Assembly (NCBI GenBank): GCA_034472185.1 | Contig: JARBAK010000001.1 | Location: 372,001 to 436,000 of the forward strand | DNA: 64,000 bases | Direction of reading: 5' to 3' | From: JARBAK01 sp034472185 | GTDB taxonomy: Bacteria; Pseudomonadota; Alphaproteobacteria; Rickettsiales; Midichloriaceae | In this document: positions 43,150-51,771 of the stretch, piece by piece | Position numbering within the stretch: position 1 is the first letter of the stretch | Layout: each line of letters opens with the position of its first letter | Notes under the pieces: generated by a model | Told to the model about the DNA's origin: nothing | The model's input: the letters and a program-made list of their open reading frames with translations, nothing else | Database searches by the model: none | Made by a program: the position numbers and the translations under genes

Positions 43150-44991
43150 TCACTCTACCGTAACAGATTTTGCTAAATTTCGAGGTTTATCAACATCTTT
43201 GCCTCTTAATAAAGCTACATAATATGCCAACATCTGCAACGGAATTGCATACAATACAGGCTCCATAAGTGGATGTGTTACAGGCAGTGATACTACATCT
43301 TCACATATTTCAGAAAAATTTGGAACACAAATATCTGATGTAAATGCAATCAGTTTCCCTCCTCGGCTTTGTATCTCATGCATACTCGACTCCATCTTAG
43401 CTAATTCATTATTATGCGGAGCAATAGCTATAACATATGTGCCCTCATCTATTAATGCTATAGAGCCATGTTTCATTTCACCTGCAGCAATCCCCTCACT
43501 TGGAATATAAGCCAGTTCTTTCATCTTCAACGCACCCTCTCTAGCTAATGGATAACAATGTCCTCGGCCAATATATAATATACACTTAGCTGTATATAAT
43601 TTGCCCGCTATGCTTCGTATCCGTTCTTCTAACCTTAATACAACGCCATCTAGATTGTATACGTCTCTATTAATAGCCCCCAATGCCTCTAAAAATTTAG
43701 ATGACTTTGTATGTGCCATCATTTCCATACACATTAAAGAAAAGCTCATAACTTGAGCTATAAAGCTTTTTGTAGAAGCAACGGCCCTTTCTATCCCAGC
43801 ATATGTCAAACAAAGATGACTAACTAATTCAGCCATGCGACTTTCCGCAACATTAATAAGCCCTAACGTTTGCATTCCATATGCTTTTGCATATTCTAAA
43901 GCTGCATATGTGTCAGCAGTTTCTCCAGATTGGGAAACAAATATATATAATATATGTGGATCAAAAAGCACCTTTCTTGATCTAAATTCTGAGGCAATTT
44001 CTACAGTCACCCTCTTTCGCGCATATTGTTCGATAAGATATCGAGCAATTTCCCCTGCATAAAAAGAACTGCCACATGCTACAATACATAATTCACGATA
44101 CCGCATCCACTCAACGTTACTATTTGTAGTAATACTACTATAAGAAAGATCGATACGTTTTTTGAAAGTATCAAATAAATTTTGTACTATACGCGGTTGC
44201 TCATGTATCTCTTTCAGCATAAAAGATTCGAAATCCCCCGATACAGCTTCCGTATATGTAGGGGACAATGTCAAAAAATCACCCCTCTTATCAGTAGAAT
44301 AAATATGCCCATCACAATCCATTACATCACATCTGTCAGCAGCTAAAGCAACAATGCTGCGATTATGTAATTTCAGTATAGAAGTCGCATACCTCGATAA
44401 TGAGGTGGAATCAGAAGCTATGCAATATCCGTCCTCTAACTTTCCAATGACCAATGGTAAGCCACATTGCACGCCAATAAGTAATTTAGGATAAAGGCTA
44501 GTGACAATAGCACACGCAAAAATACCTTTTAGCACTTTGGATGCTTTACTTATTGCTTCAATATAATCAATCTTTTGAGAGACATAACTGTGTACAAGCG
44601 CAGCTATCACCTCTGTATCTGTGTCACCGCTAAAAACATATCCCTCCTTTATCAACTTTTCTTTAAGAGATCTAAAATTCTCTATAATTCCATTGTGCAC
44701 AACTGCTATATCGCCTACCGCAATGGGATGTGTGTTCTCTAATGCTGGCTTCCCATGAGTAGCCCATCGTGTATGCCCTATACAACACATGCCCTCTAGC
44801 GGATCCTGAGTACACACCATTCGAAGAGCGTTAATTCTACCAACAATTTTACGAAACTGAAGCGGCTTAGATTCTGCTACCACAACAAGCCCGGCAGAAT
44901 CATATCCACGATATTCTAAAATCTCTAAAATATTCAGCGTTTTTTCCACCGCATCATTTTGCCTTCCTACTACACCTACTATACCACACAT
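43150..44991 (-). CDS. glmS: Glucosamine-6-phosphate synthase (isomerizing)
   Basis: Makes glucosamine 6-phosphate from fructose 6-phosphate and glutamine, the entry to amino sugars for peptidoglycan and LPS. The 613-residue protein starts MCGIVGVVG, exposing the Cys nucleophile after Met removal, followed by EYRGYDSAGL, GHTRWATHGKP and VHNGIIENF. Two SIS domains follow (CGSSFYAGE, SQSGETADT, STKSFIAQV, KELAYIPSEGIAAGEMKHG), and it ends PRNLAKSVTVE. With DapA and Lgt it indicates retained cell-envelope synthesis. Confidence 0.97.
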   Translation of the reverse strand: MCGIVGVVGRQNDAVEKTLNILEILEYRGYDSAGLVVVAESKPLQFRKIVGRINALRMVCTQDPLEGMCCIGHTRWATHGKPALENTHPIAVGDIAVVHNGIIENFRSLKEKLIKEGYVFSGDTDTEVIAALVHSYVSQKIDYIEAISKASKVLKGIFACAIVTSLYPKLLIGVQCGLPLVIGKLEDGYCIASDSTSLSRYATSILKLHNRSIVALAADRCDVMDCDGHIYSTDKRGDFLTLSPTYTEAVSGDFESFMLKEIHEQPRIVQNLFDTFKKRIDLSYSSITTNSNVEWMRYRELCIVACGSSFYAGEIARYLIEQYARKRVTVEIASEFRSRKVLFDPHILYIFVSQSGETADTYAALEYAKAYGMQTLGLINVAESRMAELVSHLCLTYAGIERAVASTKSFIAQVMSFSLMCMEMMAHTKSSKFLEALGAINRDVYNLDGVVLRLEERIRSIAGKLYTAKCILYIGRGHCYPLAREGALKMKELAYIPSEGIAAGEMKHGSIALIDEGTYVIAIAPHNNELAKMESSMHEIQSRGGKLIAFTSDICVPNFSEICEDVVSLPVTHPLMEPVLYAIPLQMLAYYVALLRGKDVDKPRNLAKSVTVE

Positions 44992-45065
44992 GTTAGGTTC
45001 TCGTTTATTGTAAATATACGCTATTATAGACTAGATGATCTGTTTAGATTCGATGAGAAAGCAAA

Positions 45066-45893
45066 TTACATTTTGCAACCCTTTGTTACGAAACAACTAC
45101 TAGATATTAACCGGATTAACAAATAAATCCCATATATAATCATTGGAAAACTAAGCAATTGTCCCATGGTAATACCCATAAAAGTACCTAATTGAGAATC
45201 AGGCTCTCGATAACATTCTAAGATAATTCTCGCTACACCATAGTATATCAAAAAGACAGCAGTAAGAGCTCCAGAAAATCGTTTTATACTTGTTAACGCA
45301 TACAATCCCCACATTGTACATAACAAAACGATACCCTCAACAAACGCTTCATATAGTTGACTCGGATGCCGTGGCAATCCATCAGTATATGGGAATATAA
45401 CCCCCCAAGACAGCGCTGTAACGCGTCCATAAAGCTCTGCATTTATGAAATTCGAGACACGACCCAAGAACAATCCTATTGGGGCTATACATAATAAACG
45501 ATCTGAAGTATAAAAAAAGCCCAATTTATGCTTTCGGTTAAATAGATAGAGCGCTATAGCACATCCAATCAATCCTCCGTGAAATGACATGCCTCCTTCC
45601 CACGTTTTTAGAATTTGCAAAGGTGCACACCAGATCCAGTTTATATGGTAAAATAGTACATAACCAAACCTACCACCAATTAATATGCCTATGGCAATAT
45701 AGATAAGTATATCATCCTTAACTTTTGGCAAAAGAATTTTGGTCGTTGCTAGATCAGTTGAAGCCATTTGAATAAAGATAAAATATCCTAAAATTATGCT
45801 AAGGGCGTAAGCGATACCATACCATCGTATCTCTAGCCCCCATATATTAAATAGAACTGAGCTAATATCTGGAAAACTGATTGCTAACGCCAT
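45066..45893 (-). CDS. lgt: Prolipoprotein diacylglyceryl transferase
   Basis: Polytopic inner-membrane enzyme that attaches diacylglycerol to the lipobox Cys of prolipoproteins, such as the binding protein at 36144. The 275-residue protein shows WYGIAYALSIILGY, WEGGMSFHGGLIG with the essential His, the Lgt signature GRVSNFINAELYGR, and RHPSQLYEAFVEG. It precedes glmS by 74 bases on the same strand. Confidence 0.96.
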   Translation of the reverse strand: MALAISFPDISSVLFNIWGLEIRWYGIAYALSIILGYFIFIQMASTDLATTKILLPKVKDDILIYIAIGILIGGRFGYVLFYHINWIWCAPLQILKTWEGGMSFHGGLIGCAIALYLFNRKHKLGFFYTSDRLLCIAPIGLFLGRVSNFINAELYGRVTALSWGVIFPYTDGLPRHPSQLYEAFVEGIVLLCTMWGLYALTSIKRFSGALTAVFLIYYGVARIILECYREPDSQLGTFMGITMGQLLSFPMIIYGIYLLIRLISSSCFVTKGCKM

Positions 45894-45983
45894 ACAACTA
45901 CTTTATTATCTCGATCATTAAATATGTGAAATGTGTCGGTCGGAATTAGTTAGCTCTAAAGCTTTTAAAAATCAATTCAACAA

Positions 45984-46343
45984 ATGACTAAACGCAGGTA
46001 TGATATGGATAACGACAAGAACCGGGAAGATTCCTGTGGGAACAAGATATTAGATGAGATAAAAGAAGTCATGGGTTCTGCTTGTGATTTTGCACAGTCT
46101 GCTTATAAAAAAGTTCAGGATACAACTACCGATATAGTAGAGAACTTGCCGTTTGCTACAAACAAAGAGGTGGAGAAACTTGCCAGACATATCCGTGCTT
46201 TAGAAGAGAGAATCGCAAAATTAGAAAGCTATAAAGCTCGCCCGCAACATCGTGAAACATCCCCACGTGCACATCGCCCAAGTGGTAGATTTAAAAAAAC
46301 AACTCATCAAAAAAGAGGGCCTAATCCACGTAATCACAGGTAA
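45984..46343 (+). CDS. Hypothetical small coiled-coil protein with basic tail
   Basis: 119 residues, not firmly recognised. An acidic/polar N-terminus, a helical middle (KILDEIKEVMGSACDFAQSA) and VEKLARHIRALEERIAKLE, a short coiled coil resembling the LAxRVxxLExRxxxLE helix of phasin/UbiK-like proteins, then a highly basic C-terminal tail (Arg, Lys, His, Pro). Met8 at 46005, with AGGT five bases upstream, is a credible alternative start. It ends eight bases before dapA, so the two are probably co-transcribed. Confidence 0.65.
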   Translation: MTKRRYDMDNDKNREDSCGNKILDEIKEVMGSACDFAQSAYKKVQDTTTDIVENLPFATNKEVEKLARHIRALEERIAKLESYKARPQHRETSPRAHRPSGRFKKTTHQKRGPNPRNHR

Positions 46344-46350
46344 CGCTAGC

Positions 46351-47247
46351 ATGTTTAACCCTATTTTGTGGACAGCATCCATAACTCCCTTTAGCGCAGA
46401 TGGTGCTTCAGTGGACTTTGAAAGCTTTGAACGTTTGTTAAGGAGACAAGAAAATGCTGGCAACGGTATACTACTTTTAGGCAGCACAGGAGAGGGATTG
46501 CTTGTTTCAGAGCAAGAAAGAGAAGATATTATCGAATTCGCAGTCAAATTAAAACTGACTGTACCGCTTATGGTATCAGTGCCAAGTGTGAATCTAAAAC
46601 AGGCTTTAGCAACCGTGGAATTTTGTCAAGGTCTTCCGGTTTCTGCTTTCATGTTTACCACCCCTATATACACAAAACCAGGTATATGGGGTCAAACTGA
46701 ATGGTTCAACGTATTACTAGAGAAAGCAGGAAATACTCCGGTTATGCTGTATACAATTCCTTCTCGGACAGGAGTGACATTATATCCTGAAGTCATAACT
46801 AACTTGAGAAAATCCAAAAATTTATGGGCTATTAAGAACTCTACAGGACGTGTGGAATCTGTAACAGAGTATAAGGCAGCTAATCCTGAAATCGTCGTAT
46901 ATTGCGGTGATGATTGTCTTATGGACGATATGGAGCTGAAAGGCGCCGTAGGTCTTATCTCTGTCGTATCAAATGCTTGGGAAAACATAACAAGAAAATA
47001 TGTAGATGCATGTAACCCTGCCTCAAACAATCCAAATACTCTGCGAATCAGGCAAGCCTTTAAAACTGCAGCCAAAGCCATACTCAGTGCATCTAATCCC
47101 TTGGGAATAAAGGCGTTAGTACATAAAATGGGATATATTGCGCACCCTACAGTTCGTCTCCCCTTAAGTCTTAAAGATTTACCTCCAATAGAAACGCTAT
47201 ATAAAGCTCATGAGTCTATAATAAGAGAAGCGGCATTGTGGCATTAG
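46351..47247 (+). CDS. dapA: 4-hydroxy-tetrahydrodipicolinate synthase
   Basis: Condenses pyruvate with aspartate semialdehyde, the first committed step to diaminopimelate and lysine. The ATG at 46351 matches the family N-terminus (MFNPILWTASITPF); the frame is open to 46252 but that part overlaps the preceding gene. Catalytic features in the 298-residue protein: GSTGEG, Tyr in MLYTIPSRTGV, Schiff-base Lys in LWAIKNSTG, and GDDCLM. DAP would go mainly to peptidoglycan in a reduced organism. Confidence 0.93.
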   Translation: MFNPILWTASITPFSADGASVDFESFERLLRRQENAGNGILLLGSTGEGLLVSEQEREDIIEFAVKLKLTVPLMVSVPSVNLKQALATVEFCQGLPVSAFMFTTPIYTKPGIWGQTEWFNVLLEKAGNTPVMLYTIPSRTGVTLYPEVITNLRKSKNLWAIKNSTGRVESVTEYKAANPEIVVYCGDDCLMDDMELKGAVGLISVVSNAWENITRKYVDACNPASNNPNTLRIRQAFKTAAKAILSASNPLGIKALVHKMGYIAHPTVRLPLSLKDLPPIETLYKAHESIIREAALWH

Positions 47248-47382
47248 GAGAAAGAAGACAAAACCCTTGTACAATACCAATTAGCGCATACACTGGTGTT
47301 TCTATATAAATACTATAGAACAGCTAAACTCCTTCTCTGCAGAAATTTATAATAATATTATATCTTGTAGCGCGCCATATAC

Positions 47383-47457
47383 TGGCTCCCCGGGCCGGAT
47401 TCGAACCAGCGACCTAACGGTTAACAGCCGTTTGCTCTACCGCTGAGCTACCGAGGA
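47383..47457 (-). tRNA. tRNA-Asn (anticodon GTT)
   Basis: On the minus strand the acceptor TCCTCGG pairs with CCGGGGA, followed by discriminator G and encoded CCA (47383-47385). The D-arm is GCTC/GAGC, and the anticodon stem AACGG/CCGTT surrounds CTGTTAA (anticodon GTT at 47423-47425). The T-loop is TTCGAAT. It lies between dapA and thyX, both on the other strand. The presumed non-discriminating AspRS would mischarge this tRNA for amidation. Confidence 0.96.
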
Positions 47458-47649
47458 ATAAAAAATCAAAACTCTTCGCTCTTCTCCTACATATTTAAAT
47501 GTATCCTGACATTAGCTGAAAGAGCTATAGGGCGCAAGAAAAATAAACCCTCAACTACTATACTGATACTCTTTTTTAGTTTACCAAATGTAGGCGTTGT
47601 TGTTATACAATCTCATAATCAAAATTCAATATATTTAGGGCTTCTAGAT

Positions 47650-48594
47650 ATGTCTACAGAGCAGAATGTAAACGCACTACAAACAGAAGAAGGTGTTGCT
47701 CAACACACTTTTCGTGCAACAGTCCCCGCACTTGAGGCAATTCTCTATAAACCATTTAAAGTTTTAGACCACGGGTTTATCAGAGTTTTAGACTATATGG
47801 GCAACGAGGAATCTATAACTCAAGCTGCACGTGTTTCTTATGGTAAGGGTACAAGACACACAAGCGAAAATCAAAAACTTATCCATTATTTAATGAAGCA
47901 TTCTCATACAACTCCTTTCGAAATGTGTGAAATAAAACTGCACGTTAAACTTCCGATCTTCGTAGCTAGACAATGGATAAGACATCGTACTGCAAACGTT
48001 AATGAATATTCTGCACGCTATTCCGTACTAAACAAAGAGTATTACCTTCCTGCATTAGATCATATCGCAGCACAATCCCAAACAAATAAGCAGGGCCGCC
48101 AAGAAAATGCCTTAGATGAGATTAAGGCACGAAGGGTTCTTGCGCTACTACAACAAGATGCTGAGCAATGCTATAAACATTATATGGAAATGCTTAATAT
48201 TAGCGAGGAAGGTAGCCCAATAGATGAGTCTAGTAATGGGCTCACAAGAGAATTAGCTCGAATGAATTTATCCATGAATTATTATACACAATGGTACTGG
48301 AAAATAGATCTGCATAATCTTTTACATTTTCTAATGCTCCGAGCTCATCCAAATGCACAATTTGAAATTCGCGAATATGCACAAATCATTTTAGATATAG
48401 TAGCTAAGTGGGTCCCCTATACGTATGAAGCATTTATGAACTACGTTGTCAAAGCGCATACATTCTCAGAACAGGCTCTACAATTAATAAGGAAAATATG
48501 GAAAGGAGAAGAAATAAATTTTAAAAATAGTAAGATGAGCCAAAGAGAATGGCAAGAGCTACAAACCTTATTAGGACCAGTAGAGAAATACTAA
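47650..48594 (+). CDS. thyX: Flavin-dependent thymidylate synthase
   Basis: Methylates dUMP to dTMP with methylene-THF and NADPH, using FAD; it replaces ThyA in many Rickettsiales. The ThyX motif is RHRTANVNEYSARYS (around 111-125), the alphaproteobacterial variant with Asn instead of the first Ser. ITQAARVSYGKGT, HTTPFEMCEIKLHVKLPIFV and LHNLLHFLMLRAHPNAQ are also typical. 314 residues. Its folate substrate depends on FolD. A long hairpin follows at 48609-48643. Confidence 0.96.
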   Translation: MSTEQNVNALQTEEGVAQHTFRATVPALEAILYKPFKVLDHGFIRVLDYMGNEESITQAARVSYGKGTRHTSENQKLIHYLMKHSHTTPFEMCEIKLHVKLPIFVARQWIRHRTANVNEYSARYSVLNKEYYLPALDHIAAQSQTNKQGRQENALDEIKARRVLALLQQDAEQCYKHYMEMLNISEEGSPIDESSNGLTRELARMNLSMNYYTQWYWKIDLHNLLHFLMLRAHPNAQFEIREYAQIILDIVAKWVPYTYEAFMNYVVKAHTFSEQALQLIRKIWKGEEINFKNSKMSQREWQELQTLLGPVEKY

Positions 48595-48608
48595 AGAATT
48601 TTCACCGA

Positions 48609-48643
48609 AATAGACTAGTATAAATTTACTATACCAGTCTATT
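48609..48643 (+). terminator. Long hairpin after thyX
   Basis: Arms 48609-48622 and 48630-48643 (AATAGACTAGTATA with TATACCAGTCTATT) pair over 14 bases with one mismatch around a seven-base loop, 15 bases after the thyX stop. No T-run. Confidence 0.5.
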
Positions 48644-48673
48644 AGACAACTTTAATGCCTTGTATATAACGCA

Positions 48674-50788
48674 ATGCTACATTTTTCATTTTTCTATAGG
48701 ATTCTATACATTTTTCTTATATGCGCGAATATATTAACGTGTTTAAGTACAGTCGCATATAGTCAAATAACACAGCAAAGTATTGTATATACGCCTCAGC
48801 CATTTACTGCTTTAGTAAAAAAAGCCCGAATGAAAGTTATACAAACTATCTGGGAAGGCACGCTATCATCAGCAGCCACAAAGATAATATCCATACATCA
48901 AAAAGAATTAATGTTTCAATGGGCACAAGAAAAAACCCAATGGCCTCAACTTATTTCTAGTTTGGAATTCAATAAAAAATCACGCGGATTTAAACACATG
49001 CTTACTCAAATGGCGCTTCTTGCAGAAGAAATAGAAAGATTCGGAGAGGATTATGTGGGAAAATCACGAATACATAATTTTTCAATTAATGAAAAAATTG
49101 CTAATCAAATTCTAGCAGAGTTAGAAACCGCCCTCTCGATGGTTTTGATCAATAAAAAGCACTTTCAAGAAGTCGAGAAATGTCCCCAAAGCGTTCCCCA
49201 GATCTCAGAGTACTTATGGAATGCTTTACATAAAAATCCAGAACTTCAGGCCTCTTTAAGAGCATACAAAGAACAAATTTTAAATCTTGAAAAGTCCAAT
49301 ATAACAGAGCGAGAAAAAGTAGATATCTTGTTGATATGGTTATCAGGTAATAAGGGTGGAAAGATTCCAGCTCACTATATTGAAGCTATATCAAATGATA
49401 TGCCTATCGATAGTGCATTACGTGTAAGATTACACCTACTTACTGATAACAAAGTAATAAAAAGATATAATCAAGCCGAAGTATTAAATCGCATATTCGG
49501 AGATAAAATTTATTTACTGGATAATATTAGAACGCTCCTGCGTAACAATATAAAATCTCAAGAAATCCAAGCATTGGAATATTACGCATACCTTCATGCT
49601 GTAGTAGGTAATCCTGCCGTAGCAAGTGATATATACCGTATTCTCTTCCTTTATTACCAAAATACTTTACTTAAACAAAAAGCTCCCGGTTTAATTTATA
49701 TAGATTTCGACAGGCTAGCAGATAGCATAATAGCTGCTCAACCAATATTTAAGATGCGGGATGAATTAAATCTTCTAAAAAAAACGAATTTTCTATACCC
49801 TGACATGTACAGCAGTATATGCGGTGGAGGGAATGACGTCATAGGAAGCCTGAACCATTCAGAAGCTATAGCAAATATAATTAACGTATTGGCCCAAAAT
49901 ATACTTATGTCCGAACCAAACTCACCGATAAAAGAGCTCAAGTTTAATAAAGATGCTAAGATGATATTACTAACATATTCTACAAGAAATGTTATAAGTT
50001 CAGCATTAGCCCCAGAGCAAGAGCATTACTATATGCAGAAGGCTTTTACTCCAGATGACGCCGTTATTCGTCTAACAGGTCCAACAATGTTGCTTAATAC
50101 TACAAAGCCGTATGCCTCTAAAAATATAGTGTATTCACACGTATTACGAATCCTAAATCAGGGGTCAGATATGCATTGGGCAACGGATTTGAAAGCAATA
50201 TTGCCTCTGCATAATGCTAAAATTACTAGCACGCATTTAAAAAACAAGGAACTATTACGCAAGTTGCGAATTTATATTAGCGAGATGCAATTTTTAATTG
50301 ATCCACAATATCTAACGCTTTTGGATAATAAGACCCTACAACCACGTCCAGCTATTAATTTAGATGATGCAATAAATTTCAGTATTGGAAACAATAAAGT
50401 ATTAAGTAATGAGAACTCTGGTGCCAGTCTTTCTCTGAATCTTGATTCAGAAGTCTTACTCAATCAAGATGATGCTAAACAAGTACAAAAATCGTTATTA
50501 AATGCAATGCAGATATACAAAGAATATCTTTTGCCTAAACTTGTATTTTTCCTTCGAGCAAAATGTAAATGCAAGTATGTTGAAGCCAAGATTAGTGAGA
50601 AAGACAGAACAGCCTTAATTACACAATTGGAAGAATTAGACAAAGAAGTTAGAATTGTAGATGTGAAAAATCTCTCTTTTTCTAAAGCAAGCAGCTATTT
50701 TCATAAATTTTTAGCCTTATCTGCCGATATAATGGAAACATTAAAAAAACATACAAAGAGCGTGTGTAGCTCTCATAGTCTAAAATAG
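48674..50788 (+). CDS. Exported protein of unknown function, 704 residues
   Basis: Not recognised. The N-terminus is a signal peptide or anchor (hydrophobic RILYIFLICANILTCLSTVA, likely processed near residue 30). The rest lacks further membrane helices and looks mainly alpha-helical, rich in Leu, Ile, Lys, Asn and Gln. A distinctive stretch near 375-385 is SSICGGGNDVIG. The C-terminal third has ALQSLLNAMQIY-type helices, a CKCKY pair near 636-640 and a final coiled-coil-like segment. It stands between thyX and truA, all rightward. It may act in the periplasm or outside the cell; no catalytic motif was seen. Confidence 0.75.
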   Translation: MLHFSFFYRILYIFLICANILTCLSTVAYSQITQQSIVYTPQPFTALVKKARMKVIQTIWEGTLSSAATKIISIHQKELMFQWAQEKTQWPQLISSLEFNKKSRGFKHMLTQMALLAEEIERFGEDYVGKSRIHNFSINEKIANQILAELETALSMVLINKKHFQEVEKCPQSVPQISEYLWNALHKNPELQASLRAYKEQILNLEKSNITEREKVDILLIWLSGNKGGKIPAHYIEAISNDMPIDSALRVRLHLLTDNKVIKRYNQAEVLNRIFGDKIYLLDNIRTLLRNNIKSQEIQALEYYAYLHAVVGNPAVASDIYRILFLYYQNTLLKQKAPGLIYIDFDRLADSIIAAQPIFKMRDELNLLKKTNFLYPDMYSSICGGGNDVIGSLNHSEAIANIINVLAQNILMSEPNSPIKELKFNKDAKMILLTYSTRNVISSALAPEQEHYYMQKAFTPDDAVIRLTGPTMLLNTTKPYASKNIVYSHVLRILNQGSDMHWATDLKAILPLHNAKITSTHLKNKELLRKLRIYISEMQFLIDPQYLTLLDNKTLQPRPAINLDDAINFSIGNNKVLSNENSGASLSLNLDSEVLLNQDDAKQVQKSLLNAMQIYKEYLLPKLVFFLRAKCKCKYVEAKISEKDRTALITQLEELDKEVRIVDVKNLSFSKASSYFHKFLALSADIMETLKKHTKSVCSSHSLK

Positions 50789-50843
50789 ATTGGGCATTTT
50801 CATATATATCACCTTGAGTGCAAAAACCGTCCCTTGTTGATTT

Positions 50844-51626
50844 GTGGATAAAAAGTACAGGTATAAAATAGCGATAGAATATGAGGGAACCAATTTTGTG
50901 GGATGGCAAAGGCAAAATAACGGCATTTCCGTGCAAGAAGTTTTAGAGCAAGCAATTTCAGCATTGACTAAGGAGAACGTTAGGCTTTTCGGCGCAGGAC
51001 GCACAGATGCAGGAGTACACGCTTTAGAACAAATAGCTCACTTCGACTTAGAAAAATTCTGGCCTGCTGAAGTAATACAGAGAGGCAGCAATTATTTTTT
51101 AAAGCAAGGAAAGCAGCATTCAGTTGCAATTTTGGAGGCCCAACATGTACCCCTCGACTTTCATGCACGTTTCTCAGCAATCGCGCGTCAATATTTCTAT
51201 AAAATACAGAACAGATGTACGGCGCCAATACTTGAACGCAACAGAGCGTGGTGGGTTAAAAAATCTCTTAATGCAGAAATTATGCATGATGCAGCACAAA
51301 TTTTAGTAGGATATCACAACTTTAACGCCTTCAGATCAACACACTGCCAAGCAAAATCTCCACTAAAAACAATCGAAAAAATAGCCGTCAGAAGAGATAA
51401 GCAGTATATATTATTTACCATTAAAGCTCCTTCATTCCTGCACAATCAAGTGCGCATAATCGTGGGAACGCTGAGTAAAATAGGTAATGCTAGCTTAAAT
51501 AAAAAAGAGCTATGCCAGATACTGGAGTCCCAAAACCGGACTAAAGCCGCCGCAACAGCTCCAGCTCACGGCTTATACCTACAGCACATATTTTATGCTC
51601 CCTTTCCACCTCAAAATACCGCCTAA
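50844..51626 (+). CDS. truA: tRNA pseudouridine(38-40) synthase
   Basis: Isomerises uridines 38-40 in the anticodon arm of several tRNAs. The 260-residue protein starts at GTG with YKIAIEYEGTNFVGWQRQ. The catalytic Asp55 is in FGAGRTDAGVHAL, followed by LDFHARFSAIARQYFYKI and FLHNQVRIIVGTLSKIG. The C-terminus is complete. The GTG start lies 55 bases after the upstream stop, with no strong ribosome binding site. Confidence 0.95.
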   Translation: MDKKYRYKIAIEYEGTNFVGWQRQNNGISVQEVLEQAISALTKENVRLFGAGRTDAGVHALEQIAHFDLEKFWPAEVIQRGSNYFLKQGKQHSVAILEAQHVPLDFHARFSAIARQYFYKIQNRCTAPILERNRAWWVKKSLNAEIMHDAAQILVGYHNFNAFRSTHCQAKSPLKTIEKIAVRRDKQYILFTIKAPSFLHNQVRIIVGTLSKIGNASLNKKELCQILESQNRTKAAATAPAHGLYLQHIFYAPFPPQNTA

Positions 51627-51771
51627 AAGGTAACTCTATGGCGATTATTTTTAATTCATTTATCTTTACAAACATCTACAACTACGTTATCAAGAGGCGC
51701 GGCTAGCTTCTATGCTATAGCTCTGAAGCTGCTATTGAGTAATATGCCCTTCTAAGTTAACTTTAATACTT

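Noticed and set aside
46252..46350. 33-codon N-terminal extension of dapA
   Set aside because: It overlaps the preceding small gene and lies before the family N-terminus; ATG 46351 is a better start.
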